This document shows positions 43,882 to 52,840 of a stretch of 64,000 nt of DNA, in pieces. Each line of letters opens with the position of its first letter. Within the stretch, counting starts at the first letter, position 1. The notes beneath the pieces are model-generated. The model searched no databases. It was not told where the DNA came from and worked only from the letters and a program-made list of their open reading frames with translations. Origin of the DNA: an uncultured Flavobacterium sp. Its GTDB lineage: Bacteria; Bacteroidota; Bacteroidia; Flavobacteriales; Flavobacteriaceae. A program made the position numbers and the translations under genes. The stretch spans positions 293,536-357,535 of the forward strand of contig NZ_CAMLDD010000002.1 of assembly GCF_946478785.1 (NCBI RefSeq). Reading direction: 5' to 3'.

Positions 43882-43897
43882 TAAGTATTTATACTTA
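43882..43897. promoter_or_regulatory. Fnr/Crp-type operator candidate (nirB)
   Basis: TAAGTATTTATACTTA, a perfect dyad fitting TAMGT-N6-ACKTA, adjoining the -7 box. A weaker match, TACGTAGTTTGTCGTA, is at 43948-43963. Confidence 0.65.
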
Positions 43898-44115
43898 TAC
43901 AAAATACTTATTTACGTAATTTTTTTATTAAATAGAATTCTTCTAAATACGTAGTTTGTCGTATGACCAATAAGTATTACAATTTTTGATTTCAGGATAT
44001 TTTCAAAATTATTTCATGTGTACTATTTTCCTTAAATTTGAGTATACAACTATGATAGTGCTATCTGCACTTAATACATAATCAAGCTTTTAAATTTATA
44101 TCTAAATTACTTTAT

Positions 44116-44895
44116 ATGAAAAAGTACTTAATTTTACTCATCACATTTTCATTAGTATGTAGCCGCAAATCCGCCAATCCAACAAACTCAATTCGAACTG
44201 CTTCTGAAAGCAGATCTGAAGAAGATAGTACTACTTATTTTAGCGCAACAGGAAACGAACCTTCCTGGCAATTATAAATTGGAAAGGAAAAAATTTGCTT
44301 TTACCTCGCTTATCCCAGGAAAAGAAAACCTAAGCTTTTCATCAGTTAACCAATCAGGACAATGGATGTCAATGTAAAAACATATAAGAAAAATAATAGA
44401 ACTGTTAAGTATTGTAATTTCTATTCAGCAAACTGACTGTCAGAATTATATATTCGGAGTAATTTCTCCCTATAAAGTTTGAATTGAAATTGAGAACAAT
44501 ACATAAACTAATTTCCAAAAGATAGAAGGCTGCAAAAAATACATCACTGATTATCGTTTGCACGACATCTGGGTTTTAGAAGAATTAAATGGATCTAAAA
44601 TTTTATGATAGATTCCAAAAAGAATTACCCTGAATTGAAATCTACGCTGAAGAAATACAGATTTATGGGGGTTTGGAGATGCAATACTTTTACCAGAACT
44701 ATATTTTATGAAAAAGATTTGCTAAGATTTACTGATGTAATTTCAACTTTAATGGCCTATTGTCCAAAAGGAAATAAGGAAAATGATTTTACAAAAGCTC
44801 TTCAAAGCACTACTACTTACTCTCTTAAAGACAATAGATTATCTCTTTCAAATTCATCAGGAAAACAGCTTTTAGTTTTTAAAAAGGTGGATTAA
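44116..44895 (+). pseudogene. Decayed lipoprotein with NlpE-like and META (HslJ-like) domains
   Basis: The first 53 codons from ATG 44116 encode a lipoprotein start (ITFSLVCSRKS) and TGNEPSWQL, the beginning of a domain common in META-containing lipoproteins, then a TAA. Reading on with frame changes gives FAFTSLIPGKENLSF, QTDCQNYIFGVISPY, GCKKYITDYRLHDIWVLEELNGSK and finally the open segment 44605-44895, a META domain with its GCN motif changed to WRCN. At least four stops and several shifts interrupt it. Each piece is in the order expected for one gene, so this is a remnant rather than several small genes. Confidence 0.78.
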
Positions 44896-44901
44896 TTTAA
44901 A

Positions 44902-44932
44902 CAAAAAACCAAACTATCATTTGATAATTTGG
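44902..44932 (-). terminator. Terminator of the DegT aminotransferase gene
   Basis: On the minus strand CCAAATTATCA and TGATAGTTTGG pair (one G-T) around AA and run into six T residues. Confidence 0.78.
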
Positions 44933-44958
44933 CTTCTAAGTTTTTTAAGAATAATTAT

Positions 44959-46089
44959 TTATTTCAAAAATTCCAAAACAGAATCTGTGATAAATTTAAT
45001 CTGCTCATCATCCAGTTCGGTATGCATTGGCAAAGCAATTACTTCTTTCACTAACTGATTTGTTACAGGAAAATATTCTTCTTTATAACGAGAATCAGCA
45101 TAAGCTTTCTGAGAATGCAGCGGAATTGGGTAGTAAATCGCGCACGGAATTCCTTTATCCAATAAATGCTGCATTAAAGCATTTCTATCTGCATCCACTA
45201 TCCTTAACACATATTGATGAAAAACATGATCGTTTTCATTTGCATCAAATTCAGGCGTAATGATATGCTCATTTCCAGCGAGAGCGGCATTATATTTCGT
45301 CGCAGCCAAACGTCGTGCCTCATTATATTCATCCAAAAGCGACAATTTTGCATTTAAAACTCCAGCCTGAATACTATCTAAACGGGAATTTACTCCTACA
45401 ACATCGTGATGATAACGCTCATACATTCCGTGATTTACAATACCGCGGATAATGTGCGCCAATTTATCATCATTGGTAAAAATTGCTCCACCGTCTCCAT
45501 AACAGCCTAAATTTTTAGACGGAAAAAAAGAAGTTGCGGCAACGTGACCAATAACCCCTACTTTGCTTTTTGTACCCGATTTAGAAATATAATCAGCACC
45601 TATAGCCTGGGCATTATCTTCGATTACATATAAATTATGTTCTGTAGCAATTTCCATAATCGCATCCATATTAGCAGCACGTCCAAATAAATGTACCGGA
45701 ACAATCGCTTTAGTTTTTGGCGTGATTGCTTTTTTTATCGCTTCAATATCAATGTTCATGTTTGTGATATCGACGTCAACCAAAACCGGAGTCAATTTTA
45801 ACAAAGCAATAACCTCAACAGTTGCAGCAAAAGTAAAATCGGCAGTAATAACCTCGTCCCCTGGCTTTAAATCCAATCCCATCATGGCAATCTGTAGAGC
45901 ATCAGTTCCATTCGCACAAGGAATAACATGTTTTGCTCCTAAATAATCTTCAAGATTTTTTTGAAACTGATGAACCAAAGGTCCGTTTATATAAGTATTT
46001 GTATCTAAAACTTCCTGAATAGAAGCATCAACAGTAGTTTTTATTTTCTCGTATTGACTTTTTAAGTCAACCATTTGAATTTTTTTCAT
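44959..46089 (-). CDS. DegT/DnrJ/EryC1/StrS-family sugar aminotransferase
   Basis: A 376-residue PLP enzyme. The internal aldimine lysine is in FFPSKNLGCYGDGG, with EDNAQAIGA and the family end PMHTELDDEQI. It transfers an amino group to a keto-sugar nucleotide for lipopolysaccharide or glycan synthesis; WlbC/WecE-type activity is possible. It is divergent from waaA, another envelope-sugar gene. Confidence 0.88.
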   Translation of the reverse strand: MKKIQMVDLKSQYEKIKTTVDASIQEVLDTNTYINGPLVHQFQKNLEDYLGAKHVIPCANGTDALQIAMMGLDLKPGDEVITADFTFAATVEVIALLKLTPVLVDVDITNMNIDIEAIKKAITPKTKAIVPVHLFGRAANMDAIMEIATEHNLYVIEDNAQAIGADYISKSGTKSKVGVIGHVAATSFFPSKNLGCYGDGGAIFTNDDKLAHIIRGIVNHGMYERYHHDVVGVNSRLDSIQAGVLNAKLSLLDEYNEARRLAATKYNAALAGNEHIITPEFDANENDHVFHQYVLRIVDADRNALMQHLLDKGIPCAIYYPIPLHSQKAYADSRYKEEYFPVTNQLVKEVIALPMHTELDDEQIKFITDSVLEFLK

Positions 46090-46146
46090 TTATCTTTCTT
46101 ATTTAAATCTGAAGATTCGGCTTTACATCAAATCTTTAAAACGAAG

Positions 46147-46176
46147 CAAAAATAGTTATTTAATACCTTCAAACAA
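46147..46176 (-). promoter_or_regulatory. Promoter of the DegT aminotransferase gene
   Basis: On the minus strand TTG (46174-46176), 19 nt, then TATTTTTG (46147-46154): a good -33/-7 pair. Confidence 0.6.
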
Positions 46177-46221
46177 TGAAAATAATCGAAAGAAACGTAT
46201 TTTAGCCTCAAAAACAAACAG

Positions 46222-47451
46222 ATGCTTTTCCTATACAATTTACTCATTTCAATTACTGGTTTTTTTCTTAAAATAGCGGCTCTTTTCAGTCCAAAATTGA
46301 AACTTTTCGTAGATGGCCGAAAAAATATTTTTGCCATTCTGGAAGATAAAATAAAACCCGAAGATAAAACGATCTGGTTTCATTCGGCTTCACTTGGCGA
46401 GTACGAACAAGGTCTTCCTGTAATTGAGAAAATCAAAGAAAAATATCCTGCACATAAAATCATTGTTACATTCTTTTCACCCTCTGGATACGAAGTCAGG
46501 AAAAATAATACCGTTGCAGATATTACTATTTATCTTCCTCTTGACACTAAAAGCAATGCAAAGCAGTTTTTGAAATTAGTTCATCCTGAATTGGTTTTTT
46601 TTATTAAATATGAATTTTGGCTTAATTACTTGAGAGAGCTAAAAAAATTAAAAATACCTACCTATTTAATTTCAGGGATTTTTAGGGACAATCAAATGTT
46701 CTTTAAATGGTATGGCGGATTTTACAGAAAAGCCTTAGAAACTTTTACTTATTTTTTTGTTCAGAATGAAGATTCTAAAATAAAAATCGAAACGATCGGA
46801 TTTCATAACGTAATAGTTTCCGGTGACACTCGTTTTGATCGGGTCAATACAATTTTAGACAGAGATAATACACTTGAATTTATTGAAACCTTCAAAAATA
46901 ATCAACCCACAATAGTTATTGGAAGTTCCTGGCCAAAAGATGAAAGTTTACTGACCGAATACATTAATCAGGCACCTTCAAATGTAAAATTCATTATTGC
47001 TCCTCATAATATAAAGACAGAACAAATTGAAAATCTAAAAAACGCAATTACAAAAAAAACGGTTTTATTTTCAGAAAAAGAAAATAAAAATTTAGCTGAG
47101 TACACTGTTTTTATTATTGATACCGTTGGTTTACTGACTAAAATTTATAGTTACGGAACAATTGCTTATGTAGGCGGCGGTTTTGGAAATCCCGGAATCC
47201 ACAATATTTTAGAACCTGCAACTTTCGGAATCCCTATTGTTATTGGGCCTAATTATTCGAAATTTGCAGAAGCTATTGAATTGGTTCATCTTGGGGGCTG
47301 CATGGTTATTTCTAGTAAAGGAGAATTAAAACAGACCATTAACCATATGCTTTCAGATAAGAATTTCCTTGAAGAAAAGGGAAGAATTTGCAAATCTTAC
47401 ATTCAGGACAATAAAGGAGCAACCAATACTATTCTAAAAAGCATTTTATAA
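46222..47451 (+). CDS. waaA: 3-deoxy-D-manno-octulosonic acid (Kdo) transferase
   Basis: A 409-residue GT-B glycosyltransferase anchored by an N-terminal hydrophobic segment (residues 3-25). HSASLGEYEQGLPVIE carries the conserved catalytic glutamate, GSSWPKDE and APHNI the nucleotide-sugar contacts, and YVGGGFGNPGIHNILEPATFGIP the C-terminal donor site. It attaches Kdo to lipid A from CMP-Kdo at the inner membrane. Confidence 0.93.
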   Translation: MLFLYNLLISITGFFLKIAALFSPKLKLFVDGRKNIFAILEDKIKPEDKTIWFHSASLGEYEQGLPVIEKIKEKYPAHKIIVTFFSPSGYEVRKNNTVADITIYLPLDTKSNAKQFLKLVHPELVFFIKYEFWLNYLRELKKLKIPTYLISGIFRDNQMFFKWYGGFYRKALETFTYFFVQNEDSKIKIETIGFHNVIVSGDTRFDRVNTILDRDNTLEFIETFKNNQPTIVIGSSWPKDESLLTEYINQAPSNVKFIIAPHNIKTEQIENLKNAITKKTVLFSEKENKNLAEYTVFIIDTVGLLTKIYSYGTIAYVGGGFGNPGIHNILEPATFGIPIVIGPNYSKFAEAIELVHLGGCMVISSKGELKQTINHMLSDKNFLEEKGRICKSYIQDNKGATNTILKSIL

Positions 47452-47800
47452 AATAATTAAATCGATGTATTTAGTTAAACGATCTCTTAAAGCAGAAAAA
47501 TAAAAAATAATCTTTATATTATTGTTTTTTAAATATAGAAATAACCAATAAAAACTAAACAAATCACAATCAAACAAACCATAATCGCTAATTGCCTTTT
47601 GAATATTCAATAAAAAACAAAATTTACAAAAAATAAAGCAATATTATAACCATGTGTGAATTCTGGCATATTATTTGATAAATAAAAAAACCGAGAAGTG
47701 AAGGAAAATATTTTAAAAAAAAAATAAAAAAATATTTTACATATTAAAAAATTTATATCTTTGCCTCGAATTAATAATTAACCTTTTATAATAAAGTAAG
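47452..47800. other. 349-bp very AT-rich space upstream of the small lipoprotein gene
   Basis: Long A and T tracts dominate, especially 47710-47755. A -7 match TATCTTTG is at 47756-47763, 38 nt before the ATG. The A-tracts just upstream could act as an UP-like element. No gene recognised. Confidence 0.6.
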
Positions 47801-48016
47801 ATGAAAAAAGTATTTTTAAGTTTAGCTGTTGTTGCTGTTTTAACTGTTGTATCTTGTAAAAAAGCTGACGCTTCTGCTGATGCTGCTGCTGCTGATTCTT
47901 CAGCTGTAGTTGTTGATTCTGCTGCTGCTGTAGTTGATTCTGCTGCTGCTGTAGTTGATTCTGCTGCTGCTGTAGTTGATTCTACTGCTGAAAAAGTTGA
48001 AGAAGCTGCAAAATAA
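47801..48016 (+). CDS. Small alanine/valine-rich repetitive lipoprotein
   Basis: A 71-residue protein: signal peptide and lipobox LTVVSC with the acylated cysteine at residue 19, then repeats of the heptad VVDSAAA, ending in EKVEEAAK. The mature part is a low-complexity acidic, probably helical, tail. The repeat is encoded by 21-bp near-identical units. No function is known. A strong promoter region and terminator suggest high expression. Confidence 0.72.
   Translation: MKKVFLSLAVVAVLTVVSCKKADASADAAAADSSAVVVDSAAAVVDSAAAVVDSAAAVVDSTAEKVEEAAK
47912..47995 (+). repeat. 21-bp tandem repeats inside the small lipoprotein gene
   Basis: Three exact units beginning GTTGATTCTGCTGCTGCTGT (47912-47932, 47933-47953, 47954-47974) and a fourth that diverges from 47984. 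The unit length keeps frame, so copy number can change without disrupting the protein. Confidence 0.85.
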
Positions 48017-48038
48017 TTAGACACAGCTCTAAAAATTT

Positions 48039-48066
48039 AAACCATCCTTGAGATGGTTTTTTTTAT
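48039..48066 (+). terminator. Terminator of the small lipoprotein gene
   Basis: AAACCATC and GATGGTTT pair around CTTGA, followed by T residues. Confidence 0.88.
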
Positions 48067-48080
48067 GATTAAATCCAAAT

Positions 48081-48115
48081 AAAAAAGTGTTTTGCACCTA
48101 GCAAAACACTTTTTT
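48081..48115. terminator. Second, bidirectional terminator
   Basis: AAAAAAGTGTTTTGC pairs with GCAAAACACTTTTTT around ACCTA. It abuts the stop codon of the minus-strand DUF1508-like gene and can serve both directions. Confidence 0.85.
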
Positions 48116-48517
48116 TTATTCCACTCCAGCTTCAGCAATTATTTCATCTTCAAAAATTGAATCATTTGATGAGAAATCCAGGATCTCTGCTTTAAAAGCG
48201 TACAATACAATTTCCCTCATACCCTTCTGCAAAAGCAATTCTGTAGTATATTTACGACTTGTTGCAAAATGAACTTCACCCAACATCAATTTAAAGAAAT
48301 ACTTTCCTCCCGAACCTTTAAATTTTAAAAATTTAGCCTGCTCAATATTCACTTTGAAGTTCTGAATATCCTCTTCACATTCAAACTTCAACTCATAACT
48401 CAAACTTGTAAATATAACTTTCCCTTTTCTGGAAGTAAATACAAATTTGTATTCATCATTGAACCTTTTACTAATTACAAAAGCACCCATATTGATTGTT
48501 GATTGTTGATTAGCCAA
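48116..48517 (-). CDS. DUF1508 (YegP-like) domain protein
   Basis: A 133-residue protein with one DUF1508-like unit (GAFVISKRFNDEYKFVFTSRKGKVIFTS ... CEEDIQNFK), normally a small beta-rich fold of unknown function. The second half (KYFFKLMLGEVHFATSRKYTTELLLQKGMREIV) looks like a second, diverged copy. The first nine residues (MANQQSTIN) may not be translated, since a second ATG follows at residue 10. Confidence 0.65.
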   Translation of the reverse strand: MANQQSTINMGAFVISKRFNDEYKFVFTSRKGKVIFTSLSYELKFECEEDIQNFKVNIEQAKFLKFKGSGGKYFFKLMLGEVHFATSRKYTTELLLQKGMREIVLYAFKAEILDFSSNDSIFEDEIIAEAGVE

Positions 48518-48561
48518 ATAAATTTACTTCGCAAATTTATTTTTAAGCACAAGTTAACACA

Positions 48562-48593
48562 ATAAAAAAAGCCTCTTCAAAAGAAGAGGCTTT
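48562..48593 (-). terminator. Terminator of the tRNA operon
   Basis: GCCTCTTC and GAAGAGGC pair around four A residues; on the minus strand a T-run follows the stem directly after tRNA-Leu. Confidence 0.88.
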
Positions 48594-48595
48594 AG

Positions 48596-48681
48596 TACTC
48601 AGAGCGGGACTTGAACCCGCACGAACATTGCTGTTCACTGGATTTTAAGTCCAGCGTGTCTACCAATTTCACCATCCGAGC
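48596..48681 (-). tRNA. tRNA-Leu (anticodon TAA)
   Basis: An 86-nt cloverleaf beginning GCTCGGATGGTG on the minus strand, with anticodon loop ACTTAAAAT in a 5-bp stem (anticodon TAA), a long variable arm as in type II tRNAs, and the T-loop GGTTCAAGTCC. CCA is not encoded. Confidence 0.93.
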
Positions 48682-48695
48682 ATTATATGGTTTTG

Positions 48696-48768
48696 AGCGA
48701 AAAACGGGGCTCGAACCCGCGACCTCGACCTTGGCAAGGTCGCGCTCTACCAACTGAGCTATTTTCGC
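48696..48768 (-). tRNA. tRNA-Gly (anticodon GCC)
   Basis: A 73-nt cloverleaf beginning GCGAAAATAGCTCAGTTGG on the minus strand, anticodon loop CTTGCCAAG, T-loop GGTTCGAGCC and matching acceptor end TTTTCGC. CCA is not encoded. It is 14 nt upstream of tRNA-Leu in one transcript. Confidence 0.95.
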
Positions 48769-48821
48769 GTTTCAAATTCTAGTAAGAACTGCAATACTTG
48801 ATTTGTTCTGTATTGCGAGTG

Positions 48822-48851
48822 CAAATTTAGGACATTTATTCAATTAAACAA
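48822..48851 (-). promoter_or_regulatory. Promoter of the tRNA-Gly/tRNA-Leu operon
   Basis: On the minus strand TTG (48849-48851), 19 nt, TAAATTTG (48822-48829), 54 nt before the tRNA-Gly 5' end. Confidence 0.65.
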
Positions 48852-48918
48852 GCCTTTTTCAAAAAAAAATCATACTTATTTTATAACTTTCTGATAACCT
48901 AAACTTTAAATCCAAAAA

Positions 48919-51525
48919 TTATTTCTTAACAAGCATTCTTTTAATCTCATTAAGTTTCATGAGTGCCTCAACCGGTGTAATTGAGTTTATATCAAGACTC
49001 ATAATCTCTTCTTTTATTTCTTCCAGCAAAGGATCATCTAAATTAAAGAAACTCATTTGCATTTCGTCATTGGCTGCTTTCACACCATTTAACGCATCGC
49101 TGGAATGATTCTTTTCCAGTTTTTTTAAAAGTTTTTGTGCTTTCAAAATAACAGTTTGTGGCATTCCTGCCATTTTTGCTACATGAATTCCAAAACTGTG
49201 AGCACTTCCCCCTTTTACCAGTTTACGAATAAAAAGAACGTTATCTTTTAATTCTTTTACAGCCACATTATAATTCTGGATTCTTGGCAAGGATTCTGTC
49301 ATTTCATTCAACTCATGATAATGCGTTGCAAATAATGTTTTTGCTCTTCCCGGATGTTCGTGTAAAAATTCGGCAATAGCCCATGCAATAGAGATTCCAT
49401 CATACGTACTCGTTCCTCTTCCAATTTCATCCAGTAAAACCAAACTTCTGTCTGAGATATTATTCAAAATAGAAGCCGTTTCATTCATTTCAACCATAAA
49501 AGTCGATTCTCCCATCGAAATATTATCAGAAGCTCCTACCCTGGTAAAAATTTTATCTACAATTCCCATTCTCACACTGTCTGCCGGAACAAAACTGCCC
49601 ATTTGAGCCAACAATACAATTAAAGCCGTCTGTCTTAAAATAGCGGACTTACCGGACATATTCGGACCCGTAATCATGATGATTTGCTGTGCTTCCCTAT
49701 CCAAATAAACATCATTTGCAATATAAGGTGTTCCCACAGGTAATTGTTTCTCAATCACAGGATGTCTTCCGTTTTTGATTTCCAGTTCAAAAGTTTCATC
49801 AATTTCCGGACATACATATTTGTTTTCAACCGCTAATTGTGTAAAGGAACACAAACAATCTAATTGTGCTACTAAATTAGCATTCATCTGAACCGGTTTG
49901 ATATATGTTGCAATCCAGGCCACTAATTGCTCGAAAAGTTCTGTTTCAATTTTATGGATTTTTTCTTCAGCACCTAAAATTTTGGTTTCATATTCTTTTA
50001 ATTCTTCGGTAATATAACGCTCGGCATTTACCAGAGTCTGTTTACGAATCCATTCTTCCGGAACTTTATCTTTATGAGTGTTTCTAACTTCGATATAATA
50101 ACCAAAAACATTATTAAACGAAATTTTCAAAGAAGAAATTCCGGTTCTCTCTGACTCCCTTCTTTCGATTCCTTCCAAAAATTCTTTTCCGGAAGTTGAA
50201 ATAGCACGCAACTCGTCTAATTCTTCACTAATTCCTTTTGCAATCGCATTTCCTTTTGAAATAGCTACCGGTGCATCCTGATTTAAAGTGATTTTGATTT
50301 TCTCTCTTAATAAATCACAGGCATGCAAACTGTCTCCAATAATTTTAACTGCTTCCTGCGGACTTTGCAATGCTAAAGTTTTAATTGGAATAATCGCATC
50401 CAGGGATTCCTTCAAATAAACAATTTCCCGAGGCGAAACTTTTCCTGCCGCGATTTTAGAAATCAAACGCTCTAAATCTGAAATTTGCTTGGTTTGATAC
50501 TGAATGTCATGTAAAATCTCAGGATTTGATTTCAAATACGAAACCACGTCATGACGTCCCTTTATTTTATTACTGTCTTTTAATGGTAAAGCCAGCCACC
50601 TTTTTAGCAAACGCCCACCCATTGGCGAAAGCGTTCTGTCGATTACATCCAACAGCGTAACTGCATTTGGATTATAACTGTGATATAATTCTAAATTTCT
50701 GATGGTAAAACGATCCATCCAAACGTAAGCATCCTCAGCAATACGCTGAATAGCTGTGATATGCTGCACCCGATTGTGCTGTGTTTCGGACAAATAGTAT
50801 AAAATTGCTCCGGAAGCCACAATACCTTCTCTAAGTTCTTCTACACCAAAACCTTTTAAAGAAACGGTTTGAAAATGTTTTGTCAAAGTTTCTAAAGCAT
50901 AATCTTCTTTATAAATCCAGTCTTCTAAATAAAAGCTATGAAAATCATCTCCAAAAGCAGCTTTAAAATCACCTTTGTTATTCTTAGGAACCAGAACCTC
51001 ACTTGGATTAAAATTCTGCAATAATTTATCTATGTATTCTGCATTTCCCTGAGCTGTTAAAAACTCTCCTGTTGAAACATCCAAAAAGGAAATTCCGATA
51101 TTTTTATTAGCGAAATAAACTGATGCTAAAAAGTTGTTTGATTTAGATTGTAAAACCTCATCATTTAAAGAAACCCCGGGAGTTACTAATTCAGTAACGC
51201 CACGTTTCACAATAGTTTTTGTCATTTTTGGATCTTCAAGCTGATCGCAAATGGCCACACGAAGTCCGGCCTTAACTAATTTTGGCAAATAGGTATTAAT
51301 AGAATGATGCGGAAAACCTGCCAAAGCTGTTTCGGTTTCAGAACCTGCTCCTCTTTTAGTCAAAGTTATGCCAAGAATTTTAGAAGCTCTGATGGCGTCC
51401 TCTCCGAAGGTTTCATAAAAATCACCTACTCTGAAAAGCAAACATGCATCAGGATATTTTCTCTTGATTTCGTTGTACTGTTTCATTAAAGGTGTTTCTT
51501 TCACCACTTTTTCTTTTGCTGCCAA
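48919..51525 (-). CDS. mutS: DNA mismatch repair protein MutS
   Basis: About 868 residues. The mismatch-binding F-x-E is in [11 protein letters not shown] near the N-terminus; the Walker A is GPNMSGKSA, with the family signature [14 protein letters not shown] and ATHYHEL. It recognises mispairs and recruits MutL. The start is uncertain: a TTG at 51525 gives the expected N-terminus ([18 protein letters not shown]), an ATG lies at 51486, and another in-frame TTG at 51597 seems too far upstream. Confidence 0.93.
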   Translation of the reverse strand: MAAKEKVVKETPLMKQYNEIKRKYPDACLLFRVGDFYETFGEDAIRASKILGITLTKRGAGSETETALAGFPHHSINTYLPKLVKAGLRVAICDQLEDPKMTKTIVKRGVTELVTPGVSLNDEVLQSKSNNFLASVYFANKNIGISFLDVSTGEFLTAQGNAEYIDKLLQNFNPSEVLVPKNNKGDFKAAFGDDFHSFYLEDWIYKEDYALETLTKHFQTVSLKGFGVEELREGIVASGAILYYLSETQHNRVQHITAIQRIAEDAYVWMDRFTIRNLELYHSYNPNAVTLLDVIDRTLSPMGGRLLKRWLALPLKDSNKIKGRHDVVSYLKSNPEILHDIQYQTKQISDLERLISKIAAGKVSPREIVYLKESLDAIIPIKTLALQSPQEAVKIIGDSLHACDLLREKIKITLNQDAPVAISKGNAIAKGISEELDELRAISTSGKEFLEGIERRESERTGISSLKISFNNVFGYYIEVRNTHKDKVPEEWIRKQTLVNAERYITEELKEYETKILGAEEKIHKIETELFEQLVAWIATYIKPVQMNANLVAQLDCLCSFTQLAVENKYVCPEIDETFELEIKNGRHPVIEKQLPVGTPYIANDVYLDREAQQIIMITGPNMSGKSAILRQTALIVLLAQMGSFVPADSVRMGIVDKIFTRVGASDNISMGESTFMVEMNETASILNNISDRSLVLLDEIGRGTSTYDGISIAWAIAEFLHEHPGRAKTLFATHYHELNEMTESLPRIQNYNVAVKELKDNVLFIRKLVKGGSAHSFGIHVAKMAGMPQTVILKAQKLLKKLEKNHSSDALNGVKAANDEMQMSFFNLDDPLLEEIKEEIMSLDINSITPVEALMKLNEIKRMLVKK

Positions 51526-51648
51526 ATTATTGTTTTTTAAATAAAATTTTACGTCAGCGAATTTATAATATTTTGAAGTAATAAGGAAATCCTTCAAAAA
51601 TTAAAATATTTTTAAGGTATTTTTATGCGGACATTTGAGATTTTTACA

Positions 51649-51656
51649 TAGATTTG
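51649..51656 (+). promoter_or_regulatory. -7 element of the DUF1573 gene
   Basis: TAGATTTG matches TAnnTTTG, 31 nt before the ATG; its TTG is the false upstream start of the reading frame. Confidence 0.55.
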
Positions 51657-51686
51657 TTCTTCATTAAAACAAAGACTCTTAAAAAG

Positions 51687-52118
51687 ATGAAAAAAATAAT
51701 TTTATTCGCTATGCTGGCTGTAGCTGGAATTACAGTTTCTAATGCTCAAAGTACAAAAAAAGCTGCTACAGCTAAAGTTGCTAAAGTTCAGGGAGCCGGA
51801 ATGGTTTTTGAAAACGAAACAATTGACTACGGAACTATCGCCCACAATGCTGATGGTAACCGTCAGTTTGTTTTTGTAAACAACGGAACAAAGCCATTAA
51901 TTATTACTAGTGCTCAGGGATCTTGTGGCTGTACTGTACCAACAACTCCAAAAGAACCAATTGCTCCGGGAGCTAAAGGTATTATTGGCGTAAAATATGC
52001 TACTGACAGAGTTGGTGCATTCACGAAAACTGTAACTGTTTCTTCTAATGCTGAAGGACAACCAACAAAAACATTAACTATTAAAGGTACTGTTTTACCA
52101 GCTCCTGTAAAAAGCTAA
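51687..52118 (+). CDS. Secreted DUF1573 protein
   Basis: A 143-residue protein with signal peptide (MKKIILFAMLAVAGITVSNAQ) and one DUF1573 domain (FENETIDYGTIAHNADGNRQFVFVNNGTKPLIIT, SCGCTVP, GVKYATDRVGAFTKTVTV), an immunoglobulin-like fold related to HYDIN/ASH. The conserved CGC pair is present. It is exported; function in Bacteroidota is not established. Start chosen at ATG 51687 because the upstream TTG belongs to the -7 box. Confidence 0.88.
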   Translation: MKKIILFAMLAVAGITVSNAQSTKKAATAKVAKVQGAGMVFENETIDYGTIAHNADGNRQFVFVNNGTKPLIITSAQGSCGCTVPTTPKEPIAPGAKGIIGVKYATDRVGAFTKTVTVSSNAEGQPTKTLTIKGTVLPAPVKS

Positions 52119-52143
52119 TCTGAAAAACAACATTAAATAAACG

Positions 52144-52176
52144 AAAAAGCTTCCTTATCTTTGGAAGCTTTTTTTA
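52144..52176 (+). terminator. Terminator of the DUF1573 gene
   Basis: AAAAAGCTTCC and GGAAGCTTTTT pair around TTATCTTT, followed by T residues. Confidence 0.9.
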
Positions 52177-52196
52177 TGACCTGAATTCAAAAACCA

Positions 52197-52727
52197 ATGA
52201 GAAAACTTGAAAATAGCGAACTGGACAGAAAAACAATTGATGATTTTAAAAAATCAGACAAAACACCTCTAATTATAGTATTAGATGACATTCGCAGTCT
52301 GCACAATATAGGCTCAGTATTTAGAACCGCCGATGCTTTTTTGATCGAAAAAATAATTCTTTGCGGCATTACAGCTACTCCTCCTAATAAAGAAATTCAT
52401 AAAACCGCTCTTGGTGCTACCGAAACTGTTGCGTGGGAACACCATGAAAATGTATTAGAAGTGATTGAAAGCCTTAAGAAAGAAAACGTACTCACACTAG
52501 CCATTGAACAGGTTGAAAGTTCCATTTTTCTTCAGGATTTTACTGTTGAAAAAAATCAAAAATACGCTTTAGTCTTCGGAAATGAAGTTTATGGTGTAGC
52601 GCAGGAAGCAGTAGCTATTTGCGATGGCTGCATCGAAATTCCGCAATTAGGAACTAAACATTCCTTAAATATATCTGTAAGTGCAGGAATTGTTGTTTGG
52701 GATTTATTTAAAAAACTTAATTTTTAA
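52197..52727 (+). CDS. TrmH/SpoU-family RNA 2'-O-methyltransferase
   Basis: A 176-residue SPOUT methyltransferase, a single-domain TrmH/TrmL-like form. Motif 1 is seen as DDIRSLHNIGSVFRTADAF (Asn and Arg of the catalytic site), motif 2 as VFGNEVYGV and motif 3 as EIPQLGTKHSLNISVSAGIVVWDL, which forms the SAM-binding knot. It methylates ribose 2'-OH of tRNA or rRNA; the target is not predictable. Confidence 0.9.
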   Translation: MRKLENSELDRKTIDDFKKSDKTPLIIVLDDIRSLHNIGSVFRTADAFLIEKIILCGITATPPNKEIHKTALGATETVAWEHHENVLEVIESLKKENVLTLAIEQVESSIFLQDFTVEKNQKYALVFGNEVYGVAQEAVAICDGCIEIPQLGTKHSLNISVSAGIVVWDLFKKLNF

Positions 52728-52840
52728 TTAAAAAGAGTCGATAGAAATTAGATGATTTTAAAAAAATTACAAGGTTTAAAAGGAATTCTTTTTATAAAAA
52801 AAATCATGCTTATCTAATTTCGTGCAATTATCTAACATAT

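Noticed and set aside
44605..44895. A 96-residue stand-alone META-domain gene
   Set aside because: Upstream sequence contains the remaining pieces of the same lipoprotein in order, with stops and shifts, so it was merged into one pseudogene.
47737..48024. Minus-strand frame rich in Ala, Glu, Ser and Thr
   Set aside because: It is the antisense of the 21-bp repeats of the small lipoprotein gene.
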